From positions 602,411-666,410 of the forward strand of contig NZ_JAGGPU010000006.1 in NCBI RefSeq assembly GCF_018613605.1: 64,000 nt of DNA. Reading direction: 5' to 3'. The translations under genes were made by a program, and so were the position numbers. Within the stretch, counting starts at the first letter, position 1. Every line of letters begins with the position of its first letter. The notes below the pieces were generated by a model. That model was not told where the DNA came from, ran no database searches, and saw only the letters and a list, made by a program, of their open reading frames with translations. Positions 36,089 to 45,873 of the stretch are shown piece after piece. This DNA is from Pedobacter sp. ISL-64 (GTDB lineage: Bacteria > Bacteroidota > Bacteroidia > Sphingobacteriales > Sphingobacteriaceae).

Positions 36089-39000
36089 CTATTTCTTTTG
36101 GATAATCTTAAAACCACTAAATGATGCATCACCAGAAGCATCACCATAGGTAGCATGGTAAACACCAACCTGTAAGCCACTACTCCCCAAATCATCCCTT
36201 TTTACAGGGCTGCCAGGAAGATCTACCCAAGCCTTTCCATCAATGCTACCACGCATAAAAAATGTGTTTCCTACCCGTTGTATCTGCAGATGCCTATAAA
36301 AAGTCCACCCAGAGAGGTTGTTCGTCTGCTTTCTGCCACCATTCCCAAGGTCGGTAACAATATTCCCAACGCCCCAGCCTGGCATAATGCCGTTTTGTAA
36401 AAGCATTCTTCCATTTGTTGAAGCTTTAACCATTATACCTGCCTCATTTGCACCATAGGCTTTCTTCTCCTTGAGCCCCAGCATATCTGAAAGCATTACC
36501 TCGGCGATAAAATCACCCTCAACATTGTTGTACGCAAAAGGCCCTATTGCCTCCGATCCATCCCAAAATGTATTGTGCGAAACCATTTTTAGGATACCCG
36601 ATTGTTGTATAACGGTATCTGCATTTCCCAATAAACCATCCCAGGAAGTTCCTGACAGGCCGTCTTTTGTTGCCGGAACTGACCGGGCCAATCCACCCTG
36701 TTTTCTCGTCACAAACTGTGAAGAATCTGTTCTAACAGCAAAGGGAAGAGATGTTTGGGTAACATTTCCAAAATTATCCCTGATTTTCACCGTATAATGA
36801 TAACCGCTTTGCGGAAAGACTGAAAAATCAATATAAGCTGATGACCGCAACCATTTTGCATTCCCGTTGTCTTTATCATTTTTAAAAAGATATTCGAGAT
36901 CATTGCCTGGCAGCCCAGGTTTATCCGCCGCCATATAAACCATACTTGGTGTAACTGCCGATGGTTTTGAGGCAAATGATGCTTTTAAGTTGCCTGTGCC
37001 TAAGGTTTGTTCCCAAAAATTAAATTCTTTTAAGCAACCACTATAATCAAGACCATAATTGTATATTGAAATTGATGATATTGCTGTTGTGGCACCTGGT
37101 CTTCCGCCAGTAGATTCAATCAAAATACGCTGGTCCCTTTGATTATTAGGTACCAGTGCATGGCTGGCCGGTTTACCGTTGATAAATACCTGGAACTTGC
37201 CCTGAGAAAAAGAACAGATTAACTGTTGCCATTTTCCATTATCCACTATCCTTACGGCTTTATTTCCTTTACCAAAAAACAGATCTGTTTTTGAACCAAC
37301 AGCAGGTAAAAGAGAAAAAACAGCACTAAATGGTTTTGAAAAATCGACCTGTTTTTTAATGCGATCTCCCATGAGAACTTTACCGCCATTTGCCAATACA
37401 GCAGCTATTTTCCCATTAATATCGGCAACTTCCACATTTCCCTTGCAGGTTAGTTCCCCCAAAGCTGCCCCATTGTTGGGCCAGTTTGCTAAATTCCCAT
37501 AATCAAGGTTTTTTGCAGCTGCATACAGAACCGTATGGTTAGGTATGCCTTTTGTATAAGCTGCTTTAATCGCTGTATCGGTTAATGGAACATCATAAAT
37601 TTTCAAAGCGGCCAGCGCACCAGAAAATCCTGAAGTTCCATCATCATTTCCGCCTACAAGAAACCTGGTAAGATTATTTACGAAAAGCATCCTTCTTTCT
37701 GCCCTATCCAATTTTCCATCAACATATATACGCTCCATTGTCCCATCAAAAACCATGGTAATCATATGCCACTCATTTGCTTTGGGTAAATTCCTATATC
37801 CTAAATCTGCCCAGCCAAGATGGGTGGCAGCGCCTGCACCTTTACTATTCCCATAACCAAACGCAGCATTACTTAAATCAACACCACCCCTTCCTGTCCA
37901 TGAAATGATGGTTTCTTCTTTATTAATCTCTGGGTTCAGCACCCACATACTCACGCTATAACTGCTATTCCCCAGCATAGATGAAGGCGCACGAACAGAT
38001 GATGACAGGCGCTCGGTGCCAGAGAAAACCAACGCTTTTTTTCCACCTATCATTGAAGTAACTGGCTTGTTTGTTCCGTTAGCAGAAAACACACCGCCCA
38101 ATTTTCCATTATTTTGAACATGAGCTGCTATTGATCCTATACGAAGGTGATCAAAGTTCAGATCCACCAACAGTCCTTTCGGTTCAAAATGTTGCAAAGA
38201 TTCCCATTTTTTGATGCTGGTATTCATCACCGGATTATACGCGGCATTGTCGAAAACCTTAATGTTCCATATCGCCTTATTTAAGCCCGGATATTCTGTC
38301 CGTAAAATTGTTGTACGCAGATATCTGGCCTTAATGTTTCCAAAATCGATCATCGGACTTCCATGTTGGGTGTTTTTACTCTTATCAATGTATAGTCCCC
38401 ACGTTTTGCCATCGAGCGAATATTCGATTTTGTATTGATAGTACCAGGTAGCATATTCAAATTGAGTATGTACACTTTTAACATCATAGACTCGGCCTAA
38501 ATCAACTTGGATCCACGAGGGACCGATATTGTTTTTGGCTTTCCATAAAGTCCCGTTATTATCATCGAATGCAAATTCTGGTTTAAAATCCTGATCATAA
38601 CTTGAAGAGGCCACAGCAGTTTTGCCCAGCGCTAGATTTGGATGCGGATTCGTATTTTTTGCCAAATAGCCGATTCCTGAATGTGTAGGTACCAGCTTCA
38701 GTATGTTTCCTTTCTCATCGAAGATCATTTTATCTGCCGCTACCTGCCTGTGATAGCCACCGTCGTTGTGTGGGTTATTATGCCGGTGATAAACCAGGTA
38801 AAAATCATCTCCCTGCTGCAGAACAGACTGATGCCCTGGTCCGTGCACCGTTCCATCGCCATTTGTGGCGAGGATAGGATTATCCGCCGCATACTTAAAA
38901 GGTCCCATCGGGTTGCTTGCAGTGGCATACTGTACCCTGTAAGTTCCATCTTCGCAATAACCGGATGAATAAGTAAGATAGTAGATTCCATTTCTTTTAA

Positions 39001-39628
39001 ATACAAATGGAGCTTCAAAAAAATCTTTCGCATCGGTATTTGGAATCTGAGCAAGTTTTGAAAACGACTTCATGTCGTCATTCAATAAGCCAACACCGCA
39101 ACCATGGCCCGGATAAATGCCCCAAGTGCCCCAATACATATAATACTTACCATCGTCATCTTTAAAAGTCTGCCCATCAAGTGTGATCACCTTGGGTACC
39201 ATAAAATTTGAAACTATTGGTTTTCCAGGTGCCAAAAGGGATGTCCATGGGCCAACCGGTGTTGCTGAAGATGCACCGAATATTTCAACGGGCTGACAGT
39301 AATATAGATAATACTTTCCATCAGCACCCTGTGTTGCATCCGGTGCCCAGTAATGATGGGTTGTCGGCCAGTTCATATCCTGCATGGTCCAGTTCACAAA
39401 ATCTTTTGAAGTCCATACCTGCGATGGGCCGAACCCACCCCCATTGCCATCGGTTGTTGCATAAATATAATAAGTATCTCCAAATTTTTTAACCGTTGGA
39501 TCTGCAAAATAACCTGGTATAATAGGATTGCCCTGCCCCTTCGTCAAATGCTGAGATTGCGCCATTATAGGTTGGAAAGCGCTATATAGGAGAAAAAAAA
39601 CGAAGAGGTTTAGATAAATGTTTTTCAT
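36089..39628 (-). CDS. Multidomain GH43 arabinofuranosidase-type enzyme with F5/8C and LamG modules
   Basis: A 1179-residue exported glycosidase with signal peptide (1-24). The GH43 five-blade propeller (about 30-320) begins at IIPGYFADPTV (catalytic-base Asp), with WAPDATQG, a DDDGKYYMYWG stretch carrying the pKa-modulating Asp, and DFFEAPFVFKRNG holding the general-acid Glu. A coagulation-factor F5/8 type C domain (about 330-475) follows, then LamG/ConA-like modules (about 490-690 and 705-880), an Ig-like segment, and a C-terminal ConA-like domain of DUF1349 type (about 990-1175). It is divergent from GH127 across 758 bp, so a shared arabinose-rich glycan substrate is likely. Confidence 0.93.
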   Translation of the reverse strand: MKNIYLNLFVFFLLYSAFQPIMAQSQHLTKGQGNPIIPGYFADPTVKKFGDTYYIYATTDGNGGGFGPSQVWTSKDFVNWTMQDMNWPTTHHYWAPDATQGADGKYYLYYCQPVEIFGASSATPVGPWTSLLAPGKPIVSNFMVPKVITLDGQTFKDDDGKYYMYWGTWGIYPGHGCGVGLLNDDMKSFSKLAQIPNTDAKDFFEAPFVFKRNGIYYLTYSSGYCEDGTYRVQYATASNPMGPFKYAADNPILATNGDGTVHGPGHQSVLQQGDDFYLVYHRHNNPHNDGGYHRQVAADKMIFDEKGNILKLVPTHSGIGYLAKNTNPHPNLALGKTAVASSSYDQDFKPEFAFDDNNGTLWKAKNNIGPSWIQVDLGRVYDVKSVHTQFEYATWYYQYKIEYSLDGKTWGLYIDKSKNTQHGSPMIDFGNIKARYLRTTILRTEYPGLNKAIWNIKVFDNAAYNPVMNTSIKKWESLQHFEPKGLLVDLNFDHLRIGSIAAHVQNNGKLGGVFSANGTNKPVTSMIGGKKALVFSGTERLSSSVRAPSSMLGNSSYSVSMWVLNPEINKEETIISWTGRGGVDLSNAAFGYGNSKGAGAATHLGWADLGYRNLPKANEWHMITMVFDGTMERIYVDGKLDRAERRMLFVNNLTRFLVGGNDDGTSGFSGALAALKIYDVPLTDTAIKAAYTKGIPNHTVLYAAAKNLDYGNLANWPNNGAALGELTCKGNVEVADINGKIAAVLANGGKVLMGDRIKKQVDFSKPFSAVFSLLPAVGSKTDLFFGKGNKAVRIVDNGKWQQLICSFSQGKFQVFINGKPASHALVPNNQRDQRILIESTGGRPGATTAISSISIYNYGLDYSGCLKEFNFWEQTLGTGNLKASFASKPSAVTPSMVYMAADKPGLPGNDLEYLFKNDKDNGNAKWLRSSAYIDFSVFPQSGYHYTVKIRDNFGNVTQTSLPFAVRTDSSQFVTRKQGGLARSVPATKDGLSGTSWDGLLGNADTVIQQSGILKMVSHNTFWDGSEAIGPFAYNNVEGDFIAEVMLSDMLGLKEKKAYGANEAGIMVKASTNGRMLLQNGIMPGWGVGNIVTDLGNGGRKQTNNLSGWTFYRHLQIQRVGNTFFMRGSIDGKAWVDLPGSPVKRDDLGSSGLQVGVYHATYGDASGDASFSGFKIIQKK

Positions 39629-39854
39629 AATTAATTGTTGATATCCCGACCTATAAAAACCAGACTTGACGGATCAGGATGTAAATATAAATGAAGCGTC
39701 ATCTAGATTTCCGTTGTATATTGATGCATAACATTCGTATTTTAACCAACCAGTACAAGCTGTGCTTTTGATAGCGGATTAGAAAACTAGAACCTGATTT
39801 CGATTATTAAATCTCATTTTGCGACGTTCTAATCAAGTTTTCCGTTAAGGCGGT

Positions 39855-39911
39855 CGTCACCCTGAACCGAACCTTAGCGAGCTCACCGAAGATAATTTAT
39901 TTCAGGGTCTT
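39855..39911. repeat. REP-like hairpin, GH43-GH127 gap, copy A
   Basis: CGTCACCCTGAA at the left pairs with TTCAGGGTCTTT at the right (ACCCTGAA/TTCAGGGT). The arms and flanks match the element at 30691-30719 in inverse orientation. The loop is longer here. Confidence 0.7.
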
Positions 39912-39980
39912 TCACGCTAAAAAGATGAGACTGTATCAAAACAGCAAATTCAGAAGTAGTAAAAGAATTAAATTAGGCGG

Positions 39981-40082
39981 TGTCGTCATGCTCAGCTTGA
40001 CTGGGCATCTTAATGCTTTGGTAGGGACTTATTTTTTGCCTTTCTATCGTATTAAGATTCCCGTTTTCACGGGAATGACGAC
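39981..40082. repeat. MITE/REP-like paired palindrome with GTCGTCAT ends
   Basis: A 102-bp element bounded by GTCGTCAT and its exact inverse ATGACGAC. Inside, each arm has its own small hairpin (GCTCAGCTTGACTGGGC; TCCCGTTTTCACGGGA), and the inner ends pair as ATCTTAAT/ATTAAGAT. It looks like two inverted REP units (a BIME-like pair). Confidence 0.72.
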
Positions 40083-40333
40083 CTTTCAAAATATTATTTT
40101 GCCAAAAATCTCCAAAATAAATTCAGCAGGACGTTAAAATCAGTCCCAATCAGGGCATCACCTAATTTATTTGATGTATCGCAGGGTACTTGTTAAAATC
40201 TAGTAGCTATCAGATAAAAAAGAAGCATAAAAACACAGGGCTTCTTCATAGTTTTATCGATGAATTTTAAGGATTGTTTTTATTCAATATTCTTTAAATT
40301 CATTTGCACTTAGTAAAAGATCCGGGCATAAAA

Positions 40334-40341
40334 TATCTTTG
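40334..40341 (+). promoter_or_regulatory. Predicted -7 promoter element of the GH127 gene
   Basis: TATCTTTG matches TAnnTTTG and lies 45 bp upstream of the GH127 start codon. Confidence 0.5.
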
Positions 40342-40386
40342 ATATAAACAGATCTAAGAAAGGCTTATTGATAAAATGATTTAAAC

Positions 40387-43300
40387 ATGAAAATATACAA
40401 AGTATTCTTGCGTACCATCCTGTTCCCAACTATTTTAGCCATGGGTATCACTTCTGCCAATGCACAAAATGGAGATCAGATATTAGACGGGATCGGTGAA
40501 ACCGGAATGAGTGCGCGTTATATCTTTAATGGAGATGTCAAAGACTGGTCCCGAAATAATTTTCATGCAAAATTTCAGGGCGACGGAGTCAAATTTATCA
40601 ACGACAGCCGATTTGGAAAGGTTTTGTCGCTCTCTGGGGATAACAATTCCTTTGTCACAATTCCAGGAGAAGTATTAACAGATATAGAATCGCTCAGCAT
40701 ATCAGGATGGATATACCTCCGTTCTAAGCAGCCCGGCCAGCGGTTTTTTGATTTCGGGAAGGACGTAATCAAACATTTTTTTGTGGCCCCTGTTGGAACA
40801 AATGCTCAGGAAGGTTTCCAGACATTGATCACGGCAAAGGAAAACAATAAAAACACAGCGGTTTCTCCTGCTTTAGAACTGAATAAATGGATCTATATTA
40901 CCATTGTGATAGATATTCCATCAAAATCTATGGTGACCTATGTGAATAGTAAGCCTGTGGCCGAAGCTAAGCACATCCCACTGGAATTAACAACGGTATT
41001 CGATCAGCAATCAGGGGCAAAAAACCTGTTGTATATCGGAAAATCGCTAGTACCGGGAGATCCTTATCTGAATGCCATGATACATGATTTCCGTATTTAC
41101 CGGGTTCCGTTAAGTGCGGGGCAAATTGCCGGAATTTATCGCAATGCCCAAAGAGGTAATCAGGAAAGTGCGGTAAATGTAGGTAAGCATGAGGATGATC
41201 TCCCAAAGTTTTCTTCAGGCACTCCACAGCTTTACAATACTTATTTAGCCCATGTATCCGATATTCAGGTGGAAACAGAAGTAGGAAATTTACCACGGTT
41301 ACCCAGTTATGTACCGGGCACCTACAAGAATAAGATGAAAGGTCCAAAAGTACGTGTGTTGTGGCCTTCTCCAACTGATAATAGCACGGTCTTGAAACCT
41401 GGAAGTTACACCATTACCGGGCGTGTTGCGGGAACGTCTTTTCAACCTAAAGCATTTGTAACAATAAAAGCGCTTAAAAAATCAGCCTCGCCAGCCTTAA
41501 AGCTAGAACCATTTGCTTTAAACAGGGTTTCTCTACAAACGGATGTTCATGGCCATGTAACCAAATTTATCGAAAACCGTGATAAATTTATCAAAACATT
41601 AGCTAAAACCGACCCTAACTCTTTCCTCTACATGTTCCGCCAAGCTTTTGGCCAGAAACAACCCGAAGGAGCAAAACCTTTGGGGGTATGGGACAGTGAA
41701 GATACCAAATTAAGGGGGCATGCCACCGGCCACTACCTTTCGGCAATTGCCCAGGCCTATGCCGGCACCGGATATGACAAGGCACTGCAGACGAATTTCT
41801 CAAAAAAAATGGAGTATATGATCAATACGCTCTATGAACTATCGCAATTATCAGGAAACCCTAAAAATTCAGATTCCACCTCAGTATCTGATCCGAGCGC
41901 TGTGCCGCATGGCCCCGGTAAATCAGATTATGATTCTGACCTTAGTGCATCGGGCATCCGCACAGATTATTGGAACTGGGGAAAAGGATTTATCAGCGCC
42001 TATCCTCCCGATCAGTTTATCATGTTGGAAAACGGAGCGAAATATGGAGGACAGAAAAACCAGGTTTGGGCCCCATATTATACCTTGCATAAAATTTTGG
42101 CTGGCTTAATAGACGTATATGAGGTAAGTGGCAATAAAAAATCACTTAAAATAGCTACTGACATGAGTGACTGGGTATATACCCGCTTAAGCCAGCTGCC
42201 TCAGGAAACGCTCATCAGGATGTGGAATACATACATTGCCGGCGAGTACGGGGGCATGAATGATGTAATGGCCCGTTTATACCAGATTACAAATGATCCG
42301 AAATACCTAAAAACAGCACAATTATTTGATAATATAAAGGTTTTCTTTGGTGATACAGTACATTCGCATGGGCTGGCCAAAAACGTGGATATTTTCCGTG
42401 GACTGCATGCCAATCAGCACATACCCCAAATTGTAGGGAGTATCGAAATGTACAGGGTATCCAATAAACCTGAATATTACAGTATAGCGGATAACTTCTG
42501 GCACAAAATGGTAGACGATTACATGTATAGTATCGGAGGTGTTGCAGGTGCCCGTAACCCTGCCAATGCGGAGTGTTTTATTGCGCAGCCAGCTACCTTG
42601 TACGAAAATGGCTTCTCTGAAGGAGGGCAGAATGAAACCTGTGCCACCTATAATATGCTAAAACTAACCGGAGACCTATTTCTATTCGATCAGCGGGCAG
42701 AGCTGATGGATTATTATGAGCGTGGCTTATACAATCATATTCTGGCATCTGTTGCCCAGAACAGTCCTGCCAATACTTATCATGTACCACTCAGACCAGG
42801 ATCTGTTAAACAATTTGGCAACGCGGATATGACAGGTTTTACCTGCTGTAACGGCACTGCAATTGAGAGCAGCACGAAACTACAAAATTCAATCTACTTC
42901 AAAAGCAAAGATAACCAGGCGCTTTATGTGAACCTGTACATTCCCTCAATACTAACATGGACAGAACGCCAGATTAGGGTAGAACAGACAACAAATTTTC
43001 CAAAAGAAGACCACACCCGCCTCACAATTAAGGGCAGCGGAAAATTTGATCTCAATGTGCGTGTGCCAGGCTGGGCCACCAAAGGATTCTTTGTAAAGAT
43101 CAACGGGAAAGAACAAAAGTTTCAGGCTGAGCCAGGCAGTTACCTAAAGATAAGCCGCAATTGGAAAAATGGCGATATTGTAGATTTAAAGATGCCATTC
43201 CAATTCCACCTGGATCCGGTTATGGATCAGCAGAACATTGCCAGTTTATTTTACGGACCAATATTGTTGGCTGCGCAGGAACCAGAAGCCAGAAAAGATT

Positions 43301-43452
43301 GGCGTAAAGTAACCTTGGATGCCAAAGATATTGGCAAATCAATCAAAGGTGATCCACAATCTTTACAGTTCACTATTGATGATGTGGTTTTCAAACCATT
43401 TTACGAAACATACGGGCGTCATTCTGTTTACTTGGATGTTACATTAAAATAG
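40387..43452 (+). CDS. GH127 beta-L-arabinofuranosidase with N-terminal LamG domain
   Basis: A 1021-residue secreted enzyme. The order is: signal peptide (1-27, ending ANAQN), LamG/ConA-like lectin module (about 40-255), an Ig-like segment (about 315-385) and the GH127 (formerly DUF1680) catalytic barrel (about 390-1015). Catalytic features include GQNETCATYN, with Zn-ligand Glu and Cys, and FTCCNGT, with the Cys pair that holds the nucleophile in characterised HypBA1. The likely acid/base Glu lies in ANAECF. HypBA1 releases beta-L-arabinofuranose from hydroxyproline-linked arabinans. Its divergent GH43 neighbour would act on the same kind of plant material. Confidence 0.94.
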   Translation: MKIYKVFLRTILFPTILAMGITSANAQNGDQILDGIGETGMSARYIFNGDVKDWSRNNFHAKFQGDGVKFINDSRFGKVLSLSGDNNSFVTIPGEVLTDIESLSISGWIYLRSKQPGQRFFDFGKDVIKHFFVAPVGTNAQEGFQTLITAKENNKNTAVSPALELNKWIYITIVIDIPSKSMVTYVNSKPVAEAKHIPLELTTVFDQQSGAKNLLYIGKSLVPGDPYLNAMIHDFRIYRVPLSAGQIAGIYRNAQRGNQESAVNVGKHEDDLPKFSSGTPQLYNTYLAHVSDIQVETEVGNLPRLPSYVPGTYKNKMKGPKVRVLWPSPTDNSTVLKPGSYTITGRVAGTSFQPKAFVTIKALKKSASPALKLEPFALNRVSLQTDVHGHVTKFIENRDKFIKTLAKTDPNSFLYMFRQAFGQKQPEGAKPLGVWDSEDTKLRGHATGHYLSAIAQAYAGTGYDKALQTNFSKKMEYMINTLYELSQLSGNPKNSDSTSVSDPSAVPHGPGKSDYDSDLSASGIRTDYWNWGKGFISAYPPDQFIMLENGAKYGGQKNQVWAPYYTLHKILAGLIDVYEVSGNKKSLKIATDMSDWVYTRLSQLPQETLIRMWNTYIAGEYGGMNDVMARLYQITNDPKYLKTAQLFDNIKVFFGDTVHSHGLAKNVDIFRGLHANQHIPQIVGSIEMYRVSNKPEYYSIADNFWHKMVDDYMYSIGGVAGARNPANAECFIAQPATLYENGFSEGGQNETCATYNMLKLTGDLFLFDQRAELMDYYERGLYNHILASVAQNSPANTYHVPLRPGSVKQFGNADMTGFTCCNGTAIESSTKLQNSIYFKSKDNQALYVNLYIPSILTWTERQIRVEQTTNFPKEDHTRLTIKGSGKFDLNVRVPGWATKGFFVKINGKEQKFQAEPGSYLKISRNWKNGDIVDLKMPFQFHLDPVMDQQNIASLFYGPILLAAQEPEARKDWRKVTLDAKDIGKSIKGDPQSLQFTIDDVVFKPFYETYGRHSVYLDVTLK

Positions 43453-43639
43453 GCACTGCGCTAATTGTTGGAGATTATCTATTATTGAGGAGCATTGCAC
43501 GGCTATTCAACTGTGCTGTCGATAGAATAAACCATTCACGCATGGTTTATCACCTTACACTGGTATTTTCTATCTAATATCCATCTACATACCATTGCAT
43601 ATTCGGTTTGAAAAAGTATTATCTTTACAGGCGATCGAT

Positions 43640-44437
43640 ATGAATGTAATTGAAAGGAATAATGTAATTGTTAAAGGATCTGGCGCGAACGTTATGATGT
43701 TCGCACATGGCTTTGGCTGTGACCAGAACATGTGGCGTTTTGTTTGTCCTGCTTTCGAGGCTGACTACAAAATCGTATTATTTGATCATGTTGGCGCTGG
43801 CAGCTCAGATCTTTCTGCTTATTCTTATAAGAAATACGCTAATCTTGATGGTTATGCCCATGATATTATAGAGATTGCAAGCGGGCTGGAAGTCAAAGAT
43901 ATTGTTTTTGTAGGGCATTCGGTTAGTGCAATCATGGGCCTTATTGCAGCAGATATCGCCCCTGAACTGTTCAAAAGCATTATTCTGGTTAGTCCTTCCC
44001 CATCTTATATCAATGATGAGGGATATATCGGTGGTTTCAACAGATCTGAGATTGACGAATTACTCGAATCATTAGAAAACAACCACCTTGGCTGGTCCAT
44101 GGCCATGGCTCCGGTCATTATGGGCAATCCCGATAGAAAGGAGCTTGGAGATGAATTATCAAATAGCTTCTGTAAAACAGACCCCGAAATTGCCAAACAT
44201 TTTGCCCGTACCACTTTTCTAACTGATAAGCGTGATATACTCCAGCATGTCCAGGTACCTTCACTGATTCTTCAATGCAGTAATGACATCATCGCACCTG
44301 TGGAAGTGGGCCATTATATGCATGAGTGTATGCCAGACAGCAAACTTGTGATCATGAATGCTACAGGTCATTGTCCAAACCTAAGTGCTCCCGAAGAAAC
44401 CATTGCCGCCATCACTAGCTATCTCCATGAATTATAA
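43640..44437 (+). CDS. RsbQ-like alpha/beta-hydrolase (signal-transducing hydrolase)
   Basis: A 265-residue RsbQ/KAI2-type hydrolase. The start at 43640 (MNVIERNN) is preferred over 43595 because it begins at the family N-terminus. The triad is visible: Ser in VGHSVSAIMG, Asp in CSNDIIAPV and His in ATGHCPN; HGFGCDQNMW forms the oxyanion region. In Bacillus, RsbQ converts a small-molecule signal and activates its partner RsbP through a PAS domain. Here the gene overlaps the next one by 11 bp, and that neighbour carries a PAS domain, so the two very likely work as a sensor pair. The ligand is unknown. Confidence 0.92.
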   Translation: MNVIERNNVIVKGSGANVMMFAHGFGCDQNMWRFVCPAFEADYKIVLFDHVGAGSSDLSAYSYKKYANLDGYAHDIIEIASGLEVKDIVFVGHSVSAIMGLIAADIAPELFKSIILVSPSPSYINDEGYIGGFNRSEIDELLESLENNHLGWSMAMAPVIMGNPDRKELGDELSNSFCKTDPEIAKHFARTTFLTDKRDILQHVQVPSLILQCSNDIIAPVEVGHYMHECMPDSKLVIMNATGHCPNLSAPEETIAAITSYLHEL

Positions 44438-45575
44438 GCTGCCCCCCGATTTGTCGCCATTGGCAAAAGATTTTGAAGATTTTTTTGAAACCTCGCTATG
44501 CGGTTTTGTGATCACCGACGGAGAAGGAAAAATTGTCAGTGTAAATAGGCGTACGGCAGAATGGCTAAGCAGCACTCCAGATCAATTTCCTGGCAAACGT
44601 TTTTCTGATCTCCTGGCCGTTGGTGGCAGGATTTATTTTGAGACACACCTTTGGCCTTTACTGCGTATGCAAGGGTATTTTGATGAAGTAGCTGTTGAAC
44701 TTGCCAATTCAGGTAATGGAAAAATACCTATCTACATCAACGGTTATGAAAGAAAAGGAGACAATAACCAACCTCTTTTCATGCGCTTTACCTTATTTAA
44801 GGCATCAGACAGAAGGCTGTATGAGGAAAATCTCCAGATTGCTAAACAGCTCGCCGAAGCCAGGTTAAACATTGAACAGAAAAACGCCCAGATCAGGGAG
44901 CAGTTCATTGCGGTATTGGGACATGACCTGCGTAACCCGCTGGGAGGAATTATGAGCGCAGCTCAGCTGCTTGCAGGAACAGGGGTTAACGAGCGCGAAG
45001 AAAGGCTTATCAATATCATACAGTCAGGTTCTAAAAGGATGTATGAGATGATCAACAACATCATGGACTTTGCCCGCGGCCGTTTAGGTGGAGGCATTCC
45101 CATAAACCCTGTGGTAGTTGATCTTGAAAAACTGCTTCACCAGATAAGTGATGAATTAAAGGTGGTGTGGCCAGATAGACAGATTGAGTCCAATTTTGAA
45201 ATCGGTGAAACTATAGCATGCGATCCCGCAAGAATCTCCCAGTTAATATCCAACCTGCTTGCTAATGCAATTACTCATGGATCAACCGAAACGCCTGTAT
45301 TCCTCAAAGCGTTGGTAAACGAAACCTTTTGGGAGATTTCTGTTATCAATAATGGCAGTCCAATCTCTAAGGAGGCAATGGCTCGGGTTTTCCATCCATT
45401 CCATAGAGAAGGTGCACAATCAAGTAAGAATGGTCTTGGCCTGGGCCTGTATATTGCCGCTGAGATAGCAAAGGCACATAATGGAATATTGACAGTGACT
45501 TCAGACGACCAGCAAACCTGTTTTACATTCCGTGCCCCACTTGCAAATCCAGATCCTTCCCCAATAATCGCTTAG
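44427..45575 (+). CDS. PAS-domain histidine kinase coupled to RsbQ-like hydrolase
   Basis: A 382-residue cytoplasmic sensor kinase. The start at 44427 (MNYKLPPD) overlaps the RsbQ stop by 11 bp and is preferred over 44385. The N-terminal PAS domain (about 15-130) holds FETSLCGFVITDGEGKIVSVN and the stretch GGRIYFETHLWPLLRMQG, which I recall from PAS domains paired with RsbQ. A coiled linker (about 130-160) leads to HisKA with phospho-acceptor in VLGHDLRNPLGG (His166). A HATPase domain follows: N box NLLANAITHG, G2 box NGLGLGLYIA. No response regulator is encoded beside it, so it is an orphan kinase. Confidence 0.92.
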   Translation: MNYKLPPDLSPLAKDFEDFFETSLCGFVITDGEGKIVSVNRRTAEWLSSTPDQFPGKRFSDLLAVGGRIYFETHLWPLLRMQGYFDEVAVELANSGNGKIPIYINGYERKGDNNQPLFMRFTLFKASDRRLYEENLQIAKQLAEARLNIEQKNAQIREQFIAVLGHDLRNPLGGIMSAAQLLAGTGVNEREERLINIIQSGSKRMYEMINNIMDFARGRLGGGIPINPVVVDLEKLLHQISDELKVVWPDRQIESNFEIGETIACDPARISQLISNLLANAITHGSTETPVFLKALVNETFWEISVINNGSPISKEAMARVFHPFHREGAQSSKNGLGLGLYIAAEIAKAHNGILTVTSDDQQTCFTFRAPLANPDPSPIIA

Positions 45576-45741
45576 GTTGTTCTGGTTCCGCTGGAAACCA
45601 CTGTTAATTCTTGATATCTCTGGATGGGCTTCCAACAATAAAGTTAAAAACACCGGATCCATTCCCCACTTAATAACGCTAAACATGCTAATTAGGGCTT
45701 TAGAAAAATGGACTTAAATATTTTTATAAAATAGATGCACT

Positions 45742-45767
45742 TGATCAAAACCAAATGGTTTTGATCA
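45742..45767 (+). terminator. Hairpin downstream of the RsbQ/kinase genes
   Basis: Perfect 11-bp stem TGATCAAAACC/GGTTTTGATCA with loop AAAT, followed by a short T-rich stretch. It could terminate the RsbQ-kinase transcript, though it is 166 bp from the stop. Confidence 0.5.
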
Positions 45768-45821
45768 TTTATCGCTACCCGATAATTACCTCATTTTCAT
45801 ATCTTTTGGATGGAAAAGAGA

Positions 45822-45854
45822 GGCGGCTGTGTTCTTTTTGAAGAAACAGCCGCT
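45822..45854 (-). terminator. Terminator hairpin of the SAM-controlled operon
   Basis: Stem GCGGCTGT/ACAGCCGC with an additional inner TTCTT/AAGAA stem. It lies 20 bp after the TlpA-like stop on the minus strand. The T-tract on that strand is short (CCTCTCTTTTCC). Confidence 0.65.
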
Positions 45855-45873
45855 CACAAAACAAGCAAAATTC

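Larger units (their letters stand above)
39629..40386. other. Intergenic region between GH43 and GH127 with two REP-like elements
   Basis: A 758-bp divergent region without a convincing gene. It contains the REP-like structures at 39855-39911 and 39981-40082. A -7 element TATCTTTG at 40334-40341 is a good promoter candidate for GH127. Confidence 0.6.
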
